Below the pieces are notes generated by a model. It searched no databases. It was not told where the DNA came from and saw nothing but the letters and a program-made list of their open reading frames with translations. This document shows, in pieces, positions 24,818-34,210 of a stretch of 64,000 nt of DNA (position 1 is the first letter of the stretch; each line of letters starts with the position of its first letter). Both the position numbers and the translations under genes were made by a program. Where the stretch lies: positions 186,001-250,000 of the forward strand of contig NZ_JQAZ01000001.1 in the NCBI RefSeq assembly GCF_001437205.1, given 5' to 3'. The stretch is from Lactobacillus selangorensis. GTDB taxonomy: Bacteria; Bacillota; Bacilli; Lactobacillales; Lactobacillaceae.

Positions 24818-24845
24818 TTTACCTTTAAGATAGGTTTGTTATAAT
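24818..24845 (+). promoter_or_regulatory. recJ-apt promoter
   Basis: TTTACC (24818-24823), 16 bp, TATAAT (24840-24845), about 45 bp upstream of recJ. Confidence 0.6.
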
Positions 24846-24890
24846 AGGACGGTGTCTTTTTCAAAAGGATTTTTAAGGGAGGAATACGGG

Positions 24891-27233
24891 ATGCAGTCAC
24901 GTTATCAGTGGCAAGAAGTACAGCAACCGTCGTCAGCAGAATTAAAAACGTTTGCCGAGCAGGCCCAGATTTCTGAAAAATTTGCGGCATTGTTAATGGA
25001 GCGTGGTGTGACGGACCCCGCCCAGGTCGCTGCATTTTTGAAGCCGACCTTGAATGATTTAAACGATCCCTTTCAATTACATGATATGCACAAGGCGGTC
25101 GATCGGATTCAACGCGCCATTATGAATGGTGAGAAAATTACAATTTACGGCGATTATGATGCCGATGGGCTGACCAGTACGTCGGTCATGAAAGAGGCCA
25201 TCGAGTCGGTCGGCGGCGATGCAAGTGTTTATATTCCTAACCGTTTCCATGACGGCTATGGGCCGAATATGGACGTTTACAAGCGTCTGATTGCAGATGG
25301 CACCCAACTGATTGTTACGGTCGATAATGGGGTCAGCGGGAAAGCTGAAATTGCCTACGCCCATTCTCAGGGGGTGGATGTTGTCGTCACGGATCACCAT
25401 GAGCTGCCGGCGGAACTGCCGACGGACGCCGCTGCCATTGTGCATCCCCGTTATCCTGGCAGTGATTATCCGTTTGATGATCTGGCTGGGGTCGGCGTTG
25501 CCTTTAAAGTAGCTTGTGCCTTGTTAGGCGAAATTCCGACTGAAATGCTGGACCTAGTTGCCATTGGGACGGTGGCTGATCTGGTGTCGCTGCGTCAGGA
25601 AAACCGGGCGCTGGTGTCGCTGGGGTTGCAAGTTTTACGACAGGCCAGTCGGACTGGGATCGCTGCTTTATGCAAAGCTGCCGATGTCCAGCCGGACCGG
25701 ATTACTGAAGAAACAATCGGCTTTGCGCTGGCACCTCGTTTGAATGCGTTGGGCCGGATGGGCGATGCGACGATGGGCGTTACTTTGCTGACGACTTTCG
25801 ATGAAGACCAGGCCGCTGATTTGGCCCAGCAGATTCAAGAATTGAATACCCAGCGGCAGGATATTGTCAAAGAAATCAGCAAAACTGCTTTAGCAATGGC
25901 CGCAACGCCGGACTATCAGGCGCATCCCACTTTAACATTGGCCCATGAAAAATGGCATTCTGGTGTCATTGGTATCGTGGCCAGCAAGGTCGTTGAAGTT
26001 CAGCATAAACCGACAATCGTCTTGGATATCGATCCTGAAAAAGGAACGGCAAAGGGGTCCGGACGAAGTATCAAAGGGTTCAATCTGTATGAAGCTTTAG
26101 CACCGCATCAGGATGAAATGGTCACTTTTGGGGGCCATGCGATGGCTTGCGGATTGACAATTGCGACCGATAAACTGCCAAATCTGCAGCAATGGCTTGA
26201 CGACGCAGCTGCTCAGCAGGATTTTCAACCTGGAACGAAACCGCAGCTGGAAATTGCCGGTTCGCTGACTGCTGATCAAGTGACGCCGGACCTGTACCAT
26301 CAGATACGCAAATTGGCACCATTTGGAACCGCTAACCATGAACCGGTTTTTGTTTTCACGAACCAGTCATTAACTAATGTCCGGCGGATTGGCGCCGATA
26401 AAAGCCATCTCAAATTCCAATTTGGGCCGCAAAAACTGAATGCTATTGCCTTTCGGTTTGGAACAGCAGCTGCTGATTTTGACAATGCCCCTGAAACGGC
26501 TTTTGCTGGCACGCTTTCTGAAAACACGTGGCGAGGGAAGACCACTTTGCAGATTCAAGTTCGGGATTTGAAGACAAAGGGCACTGTCGTCACGGACTTA
26601 CGGGCGGGGCATCTGACCCGGCAATTATTTGAAAAGGATGCCGATTATGTCTTTTTCAATCCGGATTATTACCAGCAGCTGAAAAAATGGGTGCCAGACA
26701 CTCACCAGGCTTTGATGGCCGATGACCAGCATGTGGCCGCATCTAAACAACTGATTGTGGTCGACGAACCACAGGATTTAGCTGAATTTCAACAATTTTT
26801 GAAGTTGCAGCAGGCTGATAAAATCGGCTGTGTATTTTATACGAAGCATTCCGTCTATCTAGAGGGAATGCCGCAAAAGACGCAGTACGGCCAGCTTTTG
26901 GTCTATGTGCGCCATCATCATGATCTCCATAAAGCACAATTAAAACAACTGGCAGAGTACCTCAAAATTGATTTTGGACAACTCATTTTTATTCTGCAGG
27001 TGTTTTTTGAGCTTGGATTTGTTAAAATGGAAAAGGATTCTATTAATGCCGTGGTCGCTCCGCAGCCGCACGCACTCGACAGTGCGCACAGTTATCAGCA
27101 ACGTGAGCAACGGATAAAAATGGAACAAACCTTGGTCTACTCAACTTTTGGCGATTTGCGCCAGTGGCTGACTGAGAATTTATCAAATGGCGAAGAGCAA
27201 CGAGAAGGAGCGGTTATTAAGAATGTCGATTAA
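24891..27233 (+). CDS. recJ: Single-stranded-DNA-specific exonuclease RecJ
   Basis: RecJ degrades single-stranded DNA 5' to 3' in recombination, mismatch and base-excision repair. The 780-residue protein has the DHH phosphoesterase motifs [11 protein letters not shown] (about 84-94), [16 protein letters not shown], and the DHHA1 motif FGGHAMACG (about 415). An OB-fold and a Firmicutes-specific C-terminal extension follow. GGAGG supports the ATG of [10 protein letters not shown]. Its 3' end overlaps apt by 11 bp, so the two are co-transcribed. Confidence 0.97.
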   Translation: MQSRYQWQEVQQPSSAELKTFAEQAQISEKFAALLMERGVTDPAQVAAFLKPTLNDLNDPFQLHDMHKAVDRIQRAIMNGEKITIYGDYDADGLTSTSVMKEAIESVGGDASVYIPNRFHDGYGPNMDVYKRLIADGTQLIVTVDNGVSGKAEIAYAHSQGVDVVVTDHHELPAELPTDAAAIVHPRYPGSDYPFDDLAGVGVAFKVACALLGEIPTEMLDLVAIGTVADLVSLRQENRALVSLGLQVLRQASRTGIAALCKAADVQPDRITEETIGFALAPRLNALGRMGDATMGVTLLTTFDEDQAADLAQQIQELNTQRQDIVKEISKTALAMAATPDYQAHPTLTLAHEKWHSGVIGIVASKVVEVQHKPTIVLDIDPEKGTAKGSGRSIKGFNLYEALAPHQDEMVTFGGHAMACGLTIATDKLPNLQQWLDDAAAQQDFQPGTKPQLEIAGSLTADQVTPDLYHQIRKLAPFGTANHEPVFVFTNQSLTNVRRIGADKSHLKFQFGPQKLNAIAFRFGTAAADFDNAPETAFAGTLSENTWRGKTTLQIQVRDLKTKGTVVTDLRAGHLTRQLFEKDADYVFFNPDYYQQLKKWVPDTHQALMADDQHVAASKQLIVVDEPQDLAEFQQFLKLQQADKIGCVFYTKHSVYLEGMPQKTQYGQLLVYVRHHHDLHKAQLKQLAEYLKIDFGQLIFILQVFFELGFVKMEKDSINAVVAPQPHALDSAHSYQQREQRIKMEQTLVYSTFGDLRQWLTENLSNGEEQREGAVIKNVD

Positions 27234-27750
27234 TTTTAAGGATTATGTTGCAAGTGTGCCGAATTTTCCTGAACCAGGGGTCATCTTTCGGGATATTTCC
27301 CCATTGATGCAGGATGGCAAAGCTTATCATGCAGCAACAGATGCAATTGTTGATTATGCTAAGAACAAAAACGTTGAAATGATCGTTGGCCCTGAAGCAC
27401 GTGGCTTTATCGTCGGCTGCCCAGTTGCTTACGAAATGAATATCGGTTTTGCGGCTGCTCGTAAAAAGGGCAAGTTGCCCCGTGAAACAGTTTCAGCTAC
27501 TTATGACTTGGAATACGGGACTGAAACCCTTTATTTACATAAGGATTCCATCAAGCCAGGTCAACGTGTCTTAGTCGTTGATGATTTGCTTGCTACTGGC
27601 GGGACGATTTCTGCTACGATCAAGATGGTCGAAGAATTAGGCGGAATCGTCGTCGGCACAGCCTTCCTGATCGAATTAACCGACCTGCACGGCCGTGATA
27701 AGATCAAAGGTTACGACACATTCTCGCTGATGCAGTACAGCGGTAAATAA
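27223..27750 (+). CDS. apt: Adenine phosphoribosyltransferase
   Basis: Apt salvages adenine to AMP using PRPP. The 175-residue protein has the PRPP-binding motif [13 protein letters not shown] (about 118-130) and the N-terminal signature [18 protein letters not shown]. The ATG overlaps the end of recJ, with AAGGAG 12 bases upstream inside recJ, so translation is probably coupled. The recJ-apt order is usual in lactobacilli and bacilli. Confidence 0.97.
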   Translation: MSINFKDYVASVPNFPEPGVIFRDISPLMQDGKAYHAATDAIVDYAKNKNVEMIVGPEARGFIVGCPVAYEMNIGFAAARKKGKLPRETVSATYDLEYGTETLYLHKDSIKPGQRVLVVDDLLATGGTISATIKMVEELGGIVVGTAFLIELTDLHGRDKIKGYDTFSLMQYSGK

Positions 27751-27787
27751 TTAGTTCGTTTAATCAAATCAATCTGAAGAGTTTGAA

Positions 27788-27825
27788 TAACCTCTGAAGT
27801 TGCCAGTCCAGTTTCAGGGGTTTTT
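27788..27825 (+). terminator. Terminator after apt
   Basis: AACCTCTGAA and TTCAGGGGTT (one wobble), then TTTTTC. Confidence 0.7.
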
Positions 27826-27898
27826 CTTTGGGTCAAAAAAGTATTCGCAAAAAGTAATGATTCAATAAATAAAATAATAAGATGGGATTGAAGAAGAA

Positions 27899-28609
27899 AT
27901 GCACCAGTTAATGGCGGAATTTATGGGAACAGCACTAATGATTGTTTTTGGGGTCGGCGTTCATGCCGACACTGTTTTGAATGATACGAAATATCATGGC
28001 TCAGGCCATCTGTTTGCAATCACGACTTGGGCGTTCGGAATTACGATTGCACTGTTTATCTTTGGAAATGTCACGATCAATCCGGCGATGGCATTTTGCC
28101 AGTTTCTGCTTGGCAACATGGACTTTCCGACTTTTCTCGAAACGGCCGTGTTCCAGATTTTAGGCGGGATCGTCGGCGCCATCATCGTGTACATTATGTA
28201 TGCCGATTCATTTAAACATTCCTATGGCAAGGTCGACCCAGTGGCGATCCGCAACATTTTTTCAACATCACCGGCCGTTCGCAATCTGCCCCGTAATTTC
28301 TTCGTCGAATTTTTTGACACCTTTATTTTCCTGACGTCTATTTTGGCCATTTCACGCATCAAAACGCCAGGTGTCGTGCCGATTGCCGTCGGAATTCTTG
28401 TTTGGGCACTTGGAATGGGGTTAGGCGGACCAACTGGCTTTGCGATGAATCAGGCGCGTGATATCGGGCCCCGTATTGCGCATGCTATTCTGCCGATTCC
28501 AGACAAGGCCGATAGTGATTGGCAGTATGGGATTTTAGTGCCTGGGATTGCGCCTTTCTTCGGTGCCGTCGCTGCTGCTTTGTTCGCTACTTTCTATTTA
28601 GGCATTTAA
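27899..28609 (+). CDS. MIP-family channel (aquaglyceroporin type)
   Basis: The 236-residue protein with six membrane helices forms a channel for water or small neutral solutes (glycerol; lactic acid in some lactobacillar relatives). The first half-helix has the classical NPA (N61-P62-A63). The second is NQA within MNQARD (185-189), so the Pro is replaced, with the selectivity-filter Arg retained. AGAAG precedes the ATG. Which solute passes cannot be read from sequence. Single gene with a strong terminator. Confidence 0.9.
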   Translation: MHQLMAEFMGTALMIVFGVGVHADTVLNDTKYHGSGHLFAITTWAFGITIALFIFGNVTINPAMAFCQFLLGNMDFPTFLETAVFQILGGIVGAIIVYIMYADSFKHSYGKVDPVAIRNIFSTSPAVRNLPRNFFVEFFDTFIFLTSILAISRIKTPGVVPIAVGILVWALGMGLGGPTGFAMNQARDIGPRIAHAILPIPDKADSDWQYGILVPGIAPFFGAVAAALFATFYLGI

Positions 28610-28623
28610 TGGGATTACATATG

Positions 28624-28660
28624 AAAAAACCACCGACAGCAATTGTCGGTGGTTTTTATT
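28624..28660. terminator. Bidirectional terminator
   Basis: AAAAACCACCGACA, GCAAT loop, TGTCGGTGGTTTTT. It separates the channel gene and the convergent membrane-protein gene. Confidence 0.93.
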
Positions 28661-29040
28661 TAGGCACGTGTCTGAAGGTGCTTGTGTTTATAAGCTTTGC
28701 GTAAGGTTAAGAAAATCGATAACCAGATGAGGATCAATGAAATATAGAAGAAACTCGGGACGAAGATCAGCAGAATATGGGCGGCGATCCCGATTAGATC
28801 GGCGGTCAGGACCCAGGGCTGATTCATCGCATCCAGATAGGAAATAACATGCAGGATGATGGCGATAATACCGAGCCAGAAGACCTTGGCTTCAATATTG
28901 CTGTAAATCAGCACTAAGGTCGCCCAGCTGAGATTATTGCTGCCGCCTAAGAAAATGGCGATCAACACGATCTCAACGATCGAGACGAGGAAAAAGATCG
29001 TGTTATAAAGCGCCGGTAATTTTACCAATGAGATTTTCAT
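28660..29040 (-). CDS. Four-helix membrane protein, unknown function
   Basis: The 126-residue hydrophobic protein has four predicted membrane helices and a basic C-terminus (RKAYKHKHLQTRA). GAGGAG is eight bases before the chosen ATG; an ATG eight codons earlier is not supported. It resembles small DUF-type integral membrane proteins of lactobacilli. No function is inferred. Confidence 0.75.
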   Translation of the reverse strand: MKISLVKLPALYNTIFFLVSIVEIVLIAIFLGGSNNLSWATLVLIYSNIEAKVFWLGIIAIILHVISYLDAMNQPWVLTADLIGIAAHILLIFVPSFFYISLILIWLSIFLTLRKAYKHKHLQTRA

Positions 29041-29115
29041 GTTTCGATACTCCTCAATTTTCATCTGTCCTTAGTATACAGAAAAAGACGATCTTTGTGA
29101 ATGAAAGATCGTCGC

Positions 29116-29667
29116 TTAATTTCTGATAATGACGATCGTGAGGATAATCAGGACGAATCCTAAGATTACCAGACTCATAATGGGGATGAAAAAGGACATC
29201 ATCATTGCCAGAACTAAGCCGCCGTATAAGACTGTTCGTGCTAAAAAGGTGTCCGTCACATCTTTTTCAACACCAGGATTGTCCCGAATGATTTGATTGT
29301 CCATTAGTTGGAAACAGAAACCCCAGAGGAATTCAATCAGCATGTACAAAAATTCCGGCAGGGTGTCATTCGGATGTTCACCGACCCAGCTTGTCGCAAA
29401 GGGCACCAGTGTCAGAATAAACAGCCAGATACCATTGATGAGATAAGTTTGAATTGAAATGACATTTGCTTTATTAAAAATATTTTGGTGGGACATCCAG
29501 ACGAGATAAATCAGTGCAAAACTGATCACATAGGCCAGCATTGTCGGCCACATGGAGAACAATGCTGGCACAGACACTGATTTCGGGGCATGCAGTTCCA
29601 AAACCATGATGGTCGCCGCAATGGCAATCACAGCATCCGTATAACTGACTAAACGTTCTTTGTTCAC
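29116..29667 (-). CDS. TMEM175-family (DUF1211) membrane protein, putative K+ channel
   Basis: The 183-residue protein has five to six membrane helices. Helix 1 carries the family signature RLVSYTDAVIAIAATIMVLEL, a variant of the RFSD-type motif that lines the pore in TMEM175 channels. Bacterial members assemble as tetramers with K+ selectivity. The start is GTG (MNKERLVSYTD) with GGGAGG eight bases upstream, rather than the ATG eight codons earlier. Confidence 0.85.
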   Translation of the reverse strand: MNKERLVSYTDAVIAIAATIMVLELHAPKSVSVPALFSMWPTMLAYVISFALIYLVWMSHQNIFNKANVISIQTYLINGIWLFILTLVPFATSWVGEHPNDTLPEFLYMLIEFLWGFCFQLMDNQIIRDNPGVEKDVTDTFLARTVLYGGLVLAMMMSFFIPIMSLVILGFVLIILTIVIIRN

Positions 29668-29791
29668 AATTACTGCCTCCCTTGCTCTCATTTCAGTATA
29701 GCATGGCCCGTCTGGACCAGGCGTGAATTTGCGAACGGACCGGATAAGTGCTTGGAAAAGCAGTCAGACTATAATTTTTATTCAAAATACT

Positions 29792-29819
29792 TTGCAAATG
29801 GTAAAATCTCTGCTATACT
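29792..29819 (+). promoter_or_regulatory. Promoter of tRNA-Ser
   Basis: TTGCAA (29792-29797), 16 bp, TATACT (29814-29819), ending 12 bases before the tRNA. Confidence 0.75.
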
Positions 29820-29830
29820 TTTAATGTTAT

Positions 29831-29916
29831 GGAGAGTTGGCAGAGTGGTAATGCACCGGACTCGAAATCCGGCGAACCCTTAACCGGGCGCGCAGGTTCA
29901 ATTCCTGTACTCTCCT
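29831..29916 (+). tRNA. tRNA-Ser (CGA anticodon)
   Basis: A class II tRNA with a long variable arm. Acceptor GGAGAGT pairs with ACTCTCC, the anticodon arm is CCGGA-CTCGAAA-TCCGG (anticodon CGA, codon UCG), and the T arm is GCAGG-TTCAATT-CCTGT. CCA is not encoded. The base at the discriminator position is T, unusual for bacterial tRNA-Ser, where G is the rule. A terminator follows 16 bases later. Confidence 0.95.
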
Positions 29917-29930
29917 TATACAAATCAGAT

Positions 29931-29958
29931 GGCTAACCTTTGTGGTTAGTCTTTTTTT
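29931..29958 (+). terminator. Terminator after tRNA-Ser
   Basis: CTAACC, TTTGT, GGTTAG with a T7 run. 25 bases are identical to 4528-4552 in the post-lepA scar. Confidence 0.85.
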
Positions 29959-29991
29959 ATTACGATGACATAAATAGGGAGGCGGATTCTC

Positions 29992-30426
29992 ATGCAACTC
30001 ATTTCAGTGACAAATCGAACGCCACAGCTGGTCACGCAATTAACTGCTGTTTGGGCGGATTCAGTGCGGGCCACCCACCATTTTTTAACGGAAGATGAGA
30101 TTTTGAAAATAAAACTGCAGGTTCCGAATGCAATTGCGTCCGTTGCCCACTTGGTGATTGCAACAGCCGAACAGCCAGTTGCTTTTATGGGAATCAACGG
30201 GCGGAAGCTGGAGATGCTGTTTATTGCGCCAGCACAACGAGGACAAGGGTTGGGGCGACAACTGCTTCAATACGGAATCGCTCATTACCAGGTCAATGAA
30301 TTGACCGTTAATGAGCAAAATCCGGCTGCAATCGGTTTTTATGCACATTTGGGATTTCGGACGTACCGACGGACAACGGTCGATGAAGCGGGTGCGCCGT
30401 ATCCGTTGTTATTTATGCGCCGCTGA
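29992..30426 (+). CDS. GNAT-family N-acetyltransferase
   Basis: The 144-residue protein has the GNAT core: LEMLFIAPAQRGQGLGRQLL with the Q/R-x-x-G-x-G loop and LTVNEQNPAAIGFYAHLGF in the C-terminal strand-helix. The overall layout resembles YjaB-type acetyltransferases. GGGAGG supports the ATG. It sits directly after the tRNA terminator. Substrate unknown. Confidence 0.9.
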   Translation: MQLISVTNRTPQLVTQLTAVWADSVRATHHFLTEDEILKIKLQVPNAIASVAHLVIATAEQPVAFMGINGRKLEMLFIAPAQRGQGLGRQLLQYGIAHYQVNELTVNEQNPAAIGFYAHLGFRTYRRTTVDEAGAPYPLLFMRR

Positions 30427-30523
30427 TTTTTCTAAATTTTTATTGCATTTCAGGCTTGCGAGATTCTTTGCGTCGGCGTGTAGTACAATGACCTTATTAT
30501 TTTAAAGAGGGAGTTGAATTAAA

Positions 30524-31498
30524 ATGCAGGCACTCGTTGTGAAAACACCCCAGTCAAAAACAATTGCGCAACTCGTATGGCAGGAGGTTGCTGTGCCAAC
30601 GCCTGGACCAGATGAATTACAGATTGCTGTCAAGGCGGTTGGGCTGAATCCCGTCGACTATAAGGTGATTGCGGCCGGCAATTCTGATTGGACTTTTCCA
30701 CACACAGTTGGATTGGATGCGGCTGGTGTTGTGTCAGCAATCGGCAGCAATGTGACGGATTTTCGGATTGGTGACCGAGTGGCTGGACATGCCAATCTGG
30801 CTAAAAATGGCGTTTTTGCTGAAAAAACCGTTTTAACAGCAGCGGCGGTGGCGCACATCCCGGATAATTTATCATTTGAGACGGCAGCGGCGAGTTTGTG
30901 TGCCGGTTTGACGGCTTATCAGGATTTATTCCGCAAAGCCAATTTGTCACCAGCCGTTGACACGGTGCTGATCCAAGGGGGTGCTGGTGGCGTCGGCAGT
31001 ATGGCGATTCAATTAGCGCATCAAGCCGGTAAAACAGTTTTGACGACGGTCTCACCGGCTAAACGGGCTTTTGCCAGCCGTTTGCGTCCTGAAGCGTTAA
31101 TCGATTATCGCCATGAAGATGTCATGGCACGTGTTCGTGAATTAACACACGGTCGTGGCGTCGATGTGATTGTCAATACAGCCGGTGATGCGGATGCCTT
31201 TCTAGCGCAATTGGCCTATAATGGGCAGCTGGTCCGCATTCAAAACACTCCGACTCAGCCGCTAGGACCGGAACGGGCGTTATCCTACAGTAAAGTAGAT
31301 TTGGGCGGTGCGCATCGCAGTGGTGATCCGCATGCGGTCGCTGACCTAGGCCGAATGACAAGTGAATTGTTGGCGATGGTCGCAACGGGCGCTGTGGACC
31401 CGTTAATTAGAGAAGTCCTGACACCTGATCAGATTCAACGTGGTTTAACACAAATTCGGGACCGCCAAACGCTAGGTAAATTAGTTGCCCGTTTTTAA
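30524..31498 (+). CDS. Zinc-independent medium-chain oxidoreductase (quinone-oxidoreductase-like)
   Basis: This 324-residue MDR-superfamily protein has an N-terminal GroES-like domain (GLNPVDYKV, VGLDAAGVV) and a Rossmann domain with IQGGAGGVGSMAIQ (about 148-160). Zinc-ligand Cys residues are missing, which points to the quinone oxidoreductase/enoyl-reductase branch using NADPH. GAGGGAG precedes the ATG. It is closed by a perfect terminator, so it is monocistronic. The substrate cannot be told. Confidence 0.9.
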   Translation: MQALVVKTPQSKTIAQLVWQEVAVPTPGPDELQIAVKAVGLNPVDYKVIAAGNSDWTFPHTVGLDAAGVVSAIGSNVTDFRIGDRVAGHANLAKNGVFAEKTVLTAAAVAHIPDNLSFETAAASLCAGLTAYQDLFRKANLSPAVDTVLIQGGAGGVGSMAIQLAHQAGKTVLTTVSPAKRAFASRLRPEALIDYRHEDVMARVRELTHGRGVDVIVNTAGDADAFLAQLAYNGQLVRIQNTPTQPLGPERALSYSKVDLGGAHRSGDPHAVADLGRMTSELLAMVATGAVDPLIREVLTPDQIQRGLTQIRDRQTLGKLVARF

Positions 31499-31508
31499 AA
31501 ATGAAGGG

Positions 31509-31535
31509 AGCACTGTGCAAACAGTGCTTTTTTGT
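31509..31535 (+). terminator. Terminator after the oxidoreductase
   Basis: AGCACTGT, GCAA, ACAGTGCT, T6: a perfect stem with a GNRA loop. Confidence 0.93.
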
Positions 31536-31547
31536 TGCCCAAGAAAC

Positions 31548-31575
31548 TTGACGTCATTTTTAAAATGGGTATACT
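31548..31575 (+). promoter_or_regulatory. Promoter of the ABC exporter operon
   Basis: TTGACG (31548-31553), 16 bp, TATACT (31570-31575). Start expected near 31582, just before the palindromic operator. Confidence 0.8.
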
Positions 31576-31587
31576 ATTAGTTTGTAA

Positions 31588-31609
31588 AGTGAGTGATCAA
31601 TTACTCACT
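31588..31609. promoter_or_regulatory. Palindromic operator, probably for the TetR regulator of this operon
   Basis: AGTGAGT-N8-ACTCACT, 9 of 11 pairs complementary, immediately after the predicted start. Its position would block transcription. The only TetR gene nearby is the third gene of the same operon region, as in autoregulated drug-efflux loci. Confidence 0.7.
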
Positions 31610-31641
31610 ATTAAAATTAAATTCCAAATGGAGGCATTAAA

Positions 31642-32364
31642 ATGGCAGCACCGATTATTTTATTACATAACGTCGTCAAAAAATTTGGAGAGCAAACGGT
31701 CCTGAAGGGCATTGATTTAACGGTTCAACCGGGCACCATTGTTGGTTTAATCGGACCCTCAGGGGCAGGCAAATCAACCATTATCAAGGTTACCTTAGGA
31801 ATGGAAGTTGCCACTTCTGGGACGGCAGAAGTTTTCAATCAAACGATGCCGAACCGCCAATTATTAGGCCAAATCGGTTATATGGCCCAAACGGATGCTT
31901 TATATGAAGATTTATCAGCACGTGAAAACCTCAAATTTTATGCGGTGATGAAGGGATTGCCTCAACAGGCAACCGAAGCGGCTATTGAACATGTGGTCAA
32001 TGTGGTCGACCTTGCTCAGGATGTCAATAAACGAGTGAGTGGCTATTCGGGCGGCATGAAGCGGCGTCTGTCGTTGGCAATTGCTTTATTGGGCGATCCG
32101 CAGTTATTAGTATTGGATGAACCGACCGTTGGCATCGATCCAGCACTGCGTCGTCAGATTTGGCGGGAACTGAAACGGGTCAAAAAAGAAGGCCGCAGTA
32201 TTTTGATTACGACACATGTGATGGATGAAGCAGAATTAGTCGATGATGTGGCTTTGCTGCTTGGCGGCAAGGTAATCGCCTTTGATACATCAACGAATCT
32301 TGAAGCCCAGTACCATGAGGATTCGATTGAACAAGTCTTTTTGAAGGCAGAGGGGGCAGAATAA
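31642..32364 (+). CDS. ABC transporter ATP-binding protein (ABC-2 type exporter)
   Basis: The 240-residue ATPase has Walker A GPSGAGKST (about 37-45), the Q-loop QTDALYEDL, signature SGYSGGMKRRLSLA, Walker B LLVLDEPTVGIDP and the switch His (ITTHVMDEAE). It is of the DrrA/YhbF-like drug or daunorubicin exporter type. It overlaps the permease by one base (TAATG), so the products act together. Transcription is probably controlled by the downstream TetR gene. Confidence 0.95.
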   Translation: MAAPIILLHNVVKKFGEQTVLKGIDLTVQPGTIVGLIGPSGAGKSTIIKVTLGMEVATSGTAEVFNQTMPNRQLLGQIGYMAQTDALYEDLSARENLKFYAVMKGLPQQATEAAIEHVVNVVDLAQDVNKRVSGYSGGMKRRLSLAIALLGDPQLLVLDEPTVGIDPALRRQIWRELKRVKKEGRSILITTHVMDEAELVDDVALLLGGKVIAFDTSTNLEAQYHEDSIEQVFLKAEGAE

Positions 32365-33503
32365 TGCGGACTTTAGCGATTACTAAACGGGTTTTGAAGG
32401 AGCTGCTGCGGGATAAACAGACATTAGCCCTGATGTTTATTGCACCGATTTTGATTCTGGTTCTGATGAGTTTCATTTTTAGTTCCAATCAGACGATCGA
32501 TGTCAAAATCGGGACCGTGACGGTCGGTCAAACACTCGATCAGGACCTGGCCAAGACAAAACACGTCACAGTCAAACACTATGCCACTAAAAAAGCGGCG
32601 GCCCATGCGTTAAAAAAGCAGCGTGTTGATGCGACACTCCGTGAAACCAATGGTAATTATCACTTAACCTATGCCAATACGGATTCCAGCAAAACGGCGG
32701 CGGTTAAAATGGCCTTTAAAAATGCCGTTACGAATGCGCAAACAACGGGCTTAAAGAATAAACTTGTTCAAGCAACAACGGCTTTGGTAACCTTGAAACA
32801 GCAGCTGCCGGCGGCCATGCAGGCTAAATTACCTGCACAAGCGGCGCCCAAAACGCAGACACCCAAGGTCACCAATCATTATATTTATGGCAATTCGAAA
32901 ACGGGGTTCTTCGATAAGATTCTGCCGATTTTAATTGGCTTTTTCGTCTTCTTCTTTGTTTTCCTGATCTCAGGCATGGCCTTGCTTAGGGAACGGACCA
33001 GCGGCACTTTGGACCGACTGTTGGCCACGCCCGTCAAACGCTCCGAAATTGTTTTCGGCTATATGCTTGGCTACGGGGTCATTGGCGTTTTACAGACGAT
33101 TGTGATCGTTTTAGCCAGTGTCTGGCTGTTGAACGTCGAAGTGGTGGGCAGTCTGTTCAGTCTGGTTGTCGTTAATTTGGTATTGGCACTCGTCGCATTA
33201 GCCTGCGGAATCTTATTGTCAACATTTGCCAGCTCCGAATTCCAGATGATGCAGTTTATGCCGATTGTGGTCATTCCACAAGTTTTCTTCTCCGGCATTA
33301 TTCCGCTGGCCTCGATGGCGAGCTGGGTACGCGCTATTTCCGCTGTGATTCCGATTAAATATTCCGGCGATGCGTCCACTCAAATTATGATGTTCGGCAC
33401 CCCTTTGTCCCGTTTGGGCTTCGATGTCGGCATTCTGCTGATTTTCCTGCTGATTCTGACGGTGCTCAATATCGTCGGTTTGCGTCGTTATCGCAAGGCA
33501 TAG
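32364..33503 (+). CDS. ABC-2 type transporter permease
   Basis: The 379-residue protein has an N-terminal membrane helix (about 20-40), a large extracytoplasmic region (about 41-190), then five membrane helices in the C-terminal half with the ABC-2 signature LRERTSGTLDRLLATPV (about 205-230). It pairs with the upstream ATPase to export hydrophobic or toxic compounds. The substrate is not known. Confidence 0.93.
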   Translation: MRTLAITKRVLKELLRDKQTLALMFIAPILILVLMSFIFSSNQTIDVKIGTVTVGQTLDQDLAKTKHVTVKHYATKKAAAHALKKQRVDATLRETNGNYHLTYANTDSSKTAAVKMAFKNAVTNAQTTGLKNKLVQATTALVTLKQQLPAAMQAKLPAQAAPKTQTPKVTNHYIYGNSKTGFFDKILPILIGFFVFFFVFLISGMALLRERTSGTLDRLLATPVKRSEIVFGYMLGYGVIGVLQTIVIVLASVWLLNVEVVGSLFSLVVVNLVLALVALACGILLSTFASSEFQMMQFMPIVVIPQVFFSGIIPLASMASWVRAISAVIPIKYSGDASTQIMMFGTPLSRLGFDVGILLIFLLILTVLNIVGLRRYRKA

Positions 33504-33546
33504 CGTATAATAAGAGTAACGTTATCATCAGTGAGGGATGTTCAAC

Positions 33547-34179
33547 ATGGAAGAAAAAATCTTTGGCAGCTATCGTAAACGGCTGCTGGATCAAAAAATG
33601 CCGCATGGCAAAAAGGCCGTGTTGCTGGCCGCAACCGACTTATTTGCTAAGCAGGGGTATAATGGTACGCCAACCACACAAATTGCCGAAAGTGCCGGGG
33701 TCAGCCAGGCGACAATTTTTAAATATTTCAAGACGAAGCAGGATTTGCTGACGACCATTTTACAGCCGATGATTGAAGAACTGCTACCACTGTATCGGGA
33801 CGATTTTTTGGCCGAGTTAGAGCAATACGACACTTTGCCGGAGCTAATCCATTTCTTGGTTCAGGATCGGTACCGTTTTTTGACGGCCAATTCGGAAGTT
33901 GTCATGATTCTTCTGAATGAAGCATTTACGAATGAAACGATTCGAACGATGGTTTACAAAGTATTTAATGAGTCGTTGCCAAGTTTCTTTACGCTTTTAC
34001 ATCAGAAAATGATGAGCCAAGTACGGGCGGATTTGGATACTACGACGGTAATCCGGACGATTATCGGACAATTAGGTTTCTATTTTATCCAGCAGCAGCT
34101 GGCACCTAATATACCGACTGAACCGAATCGGGATTTGGCAATCATCGAAGGCGAGATCCTGCGGGCCATCCAAAAATAA
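33547..34179 (+). CDS. TetR-family transcriptional regulator
   Basis: The 210-residue protein has an N-terminal TetR helix-turn-helix (ATDLFAKQGYNGTPTTQIAESAGVSQATIFKYFKTKQDLL, about 20-60, in pieces) and a helical ligand-binding C-terminal domain. It lies 44 bp after the permease and is likely the local repressor binding the palindrome at 31588. ATG at 33547 has GAGGGA at good spacing; the in-frame ATG at 33538 overlaps that site. Confidence 0.9.
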   Translation: MEEKIFGSYRKRLLDQKMPHGKKAVLLAATDLFAKQGYNGTPTTQIAESAGVSQATIFKYFKTKQDLLTTILQPMIEELLPLYRDDFLAELEQYDTLPELIHFLVQDRYRFLTANSEVVMILLNEAFTNETIRTMVYKVFNESLPSFFTLLHQKMMSQVRADLDTTTVIRTIIGQLGFYFIQQQLAPNIPTEPNRDLAIIEGEILRAIQK

Positions 34180-34180
34180 A

Positions 34181-34210
34181 AGAAGCGGAAAAATTTCCGC
34201 TTCTTTTTTA
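34181..34210. terminator. Bidirectional terminator, tetR / cadD
   Basis: AGAAGCGGAAA and TTTCCGCTTCT form a perfect stem, with T/A runs on both sides; it overlaps the last codon of cadD. Confidence 0.9.

Noticed and set aside
31588-31609. CRISPR or recombination repeat
   Set aside because: A single palindrome in promoter context; better explained as an operator.
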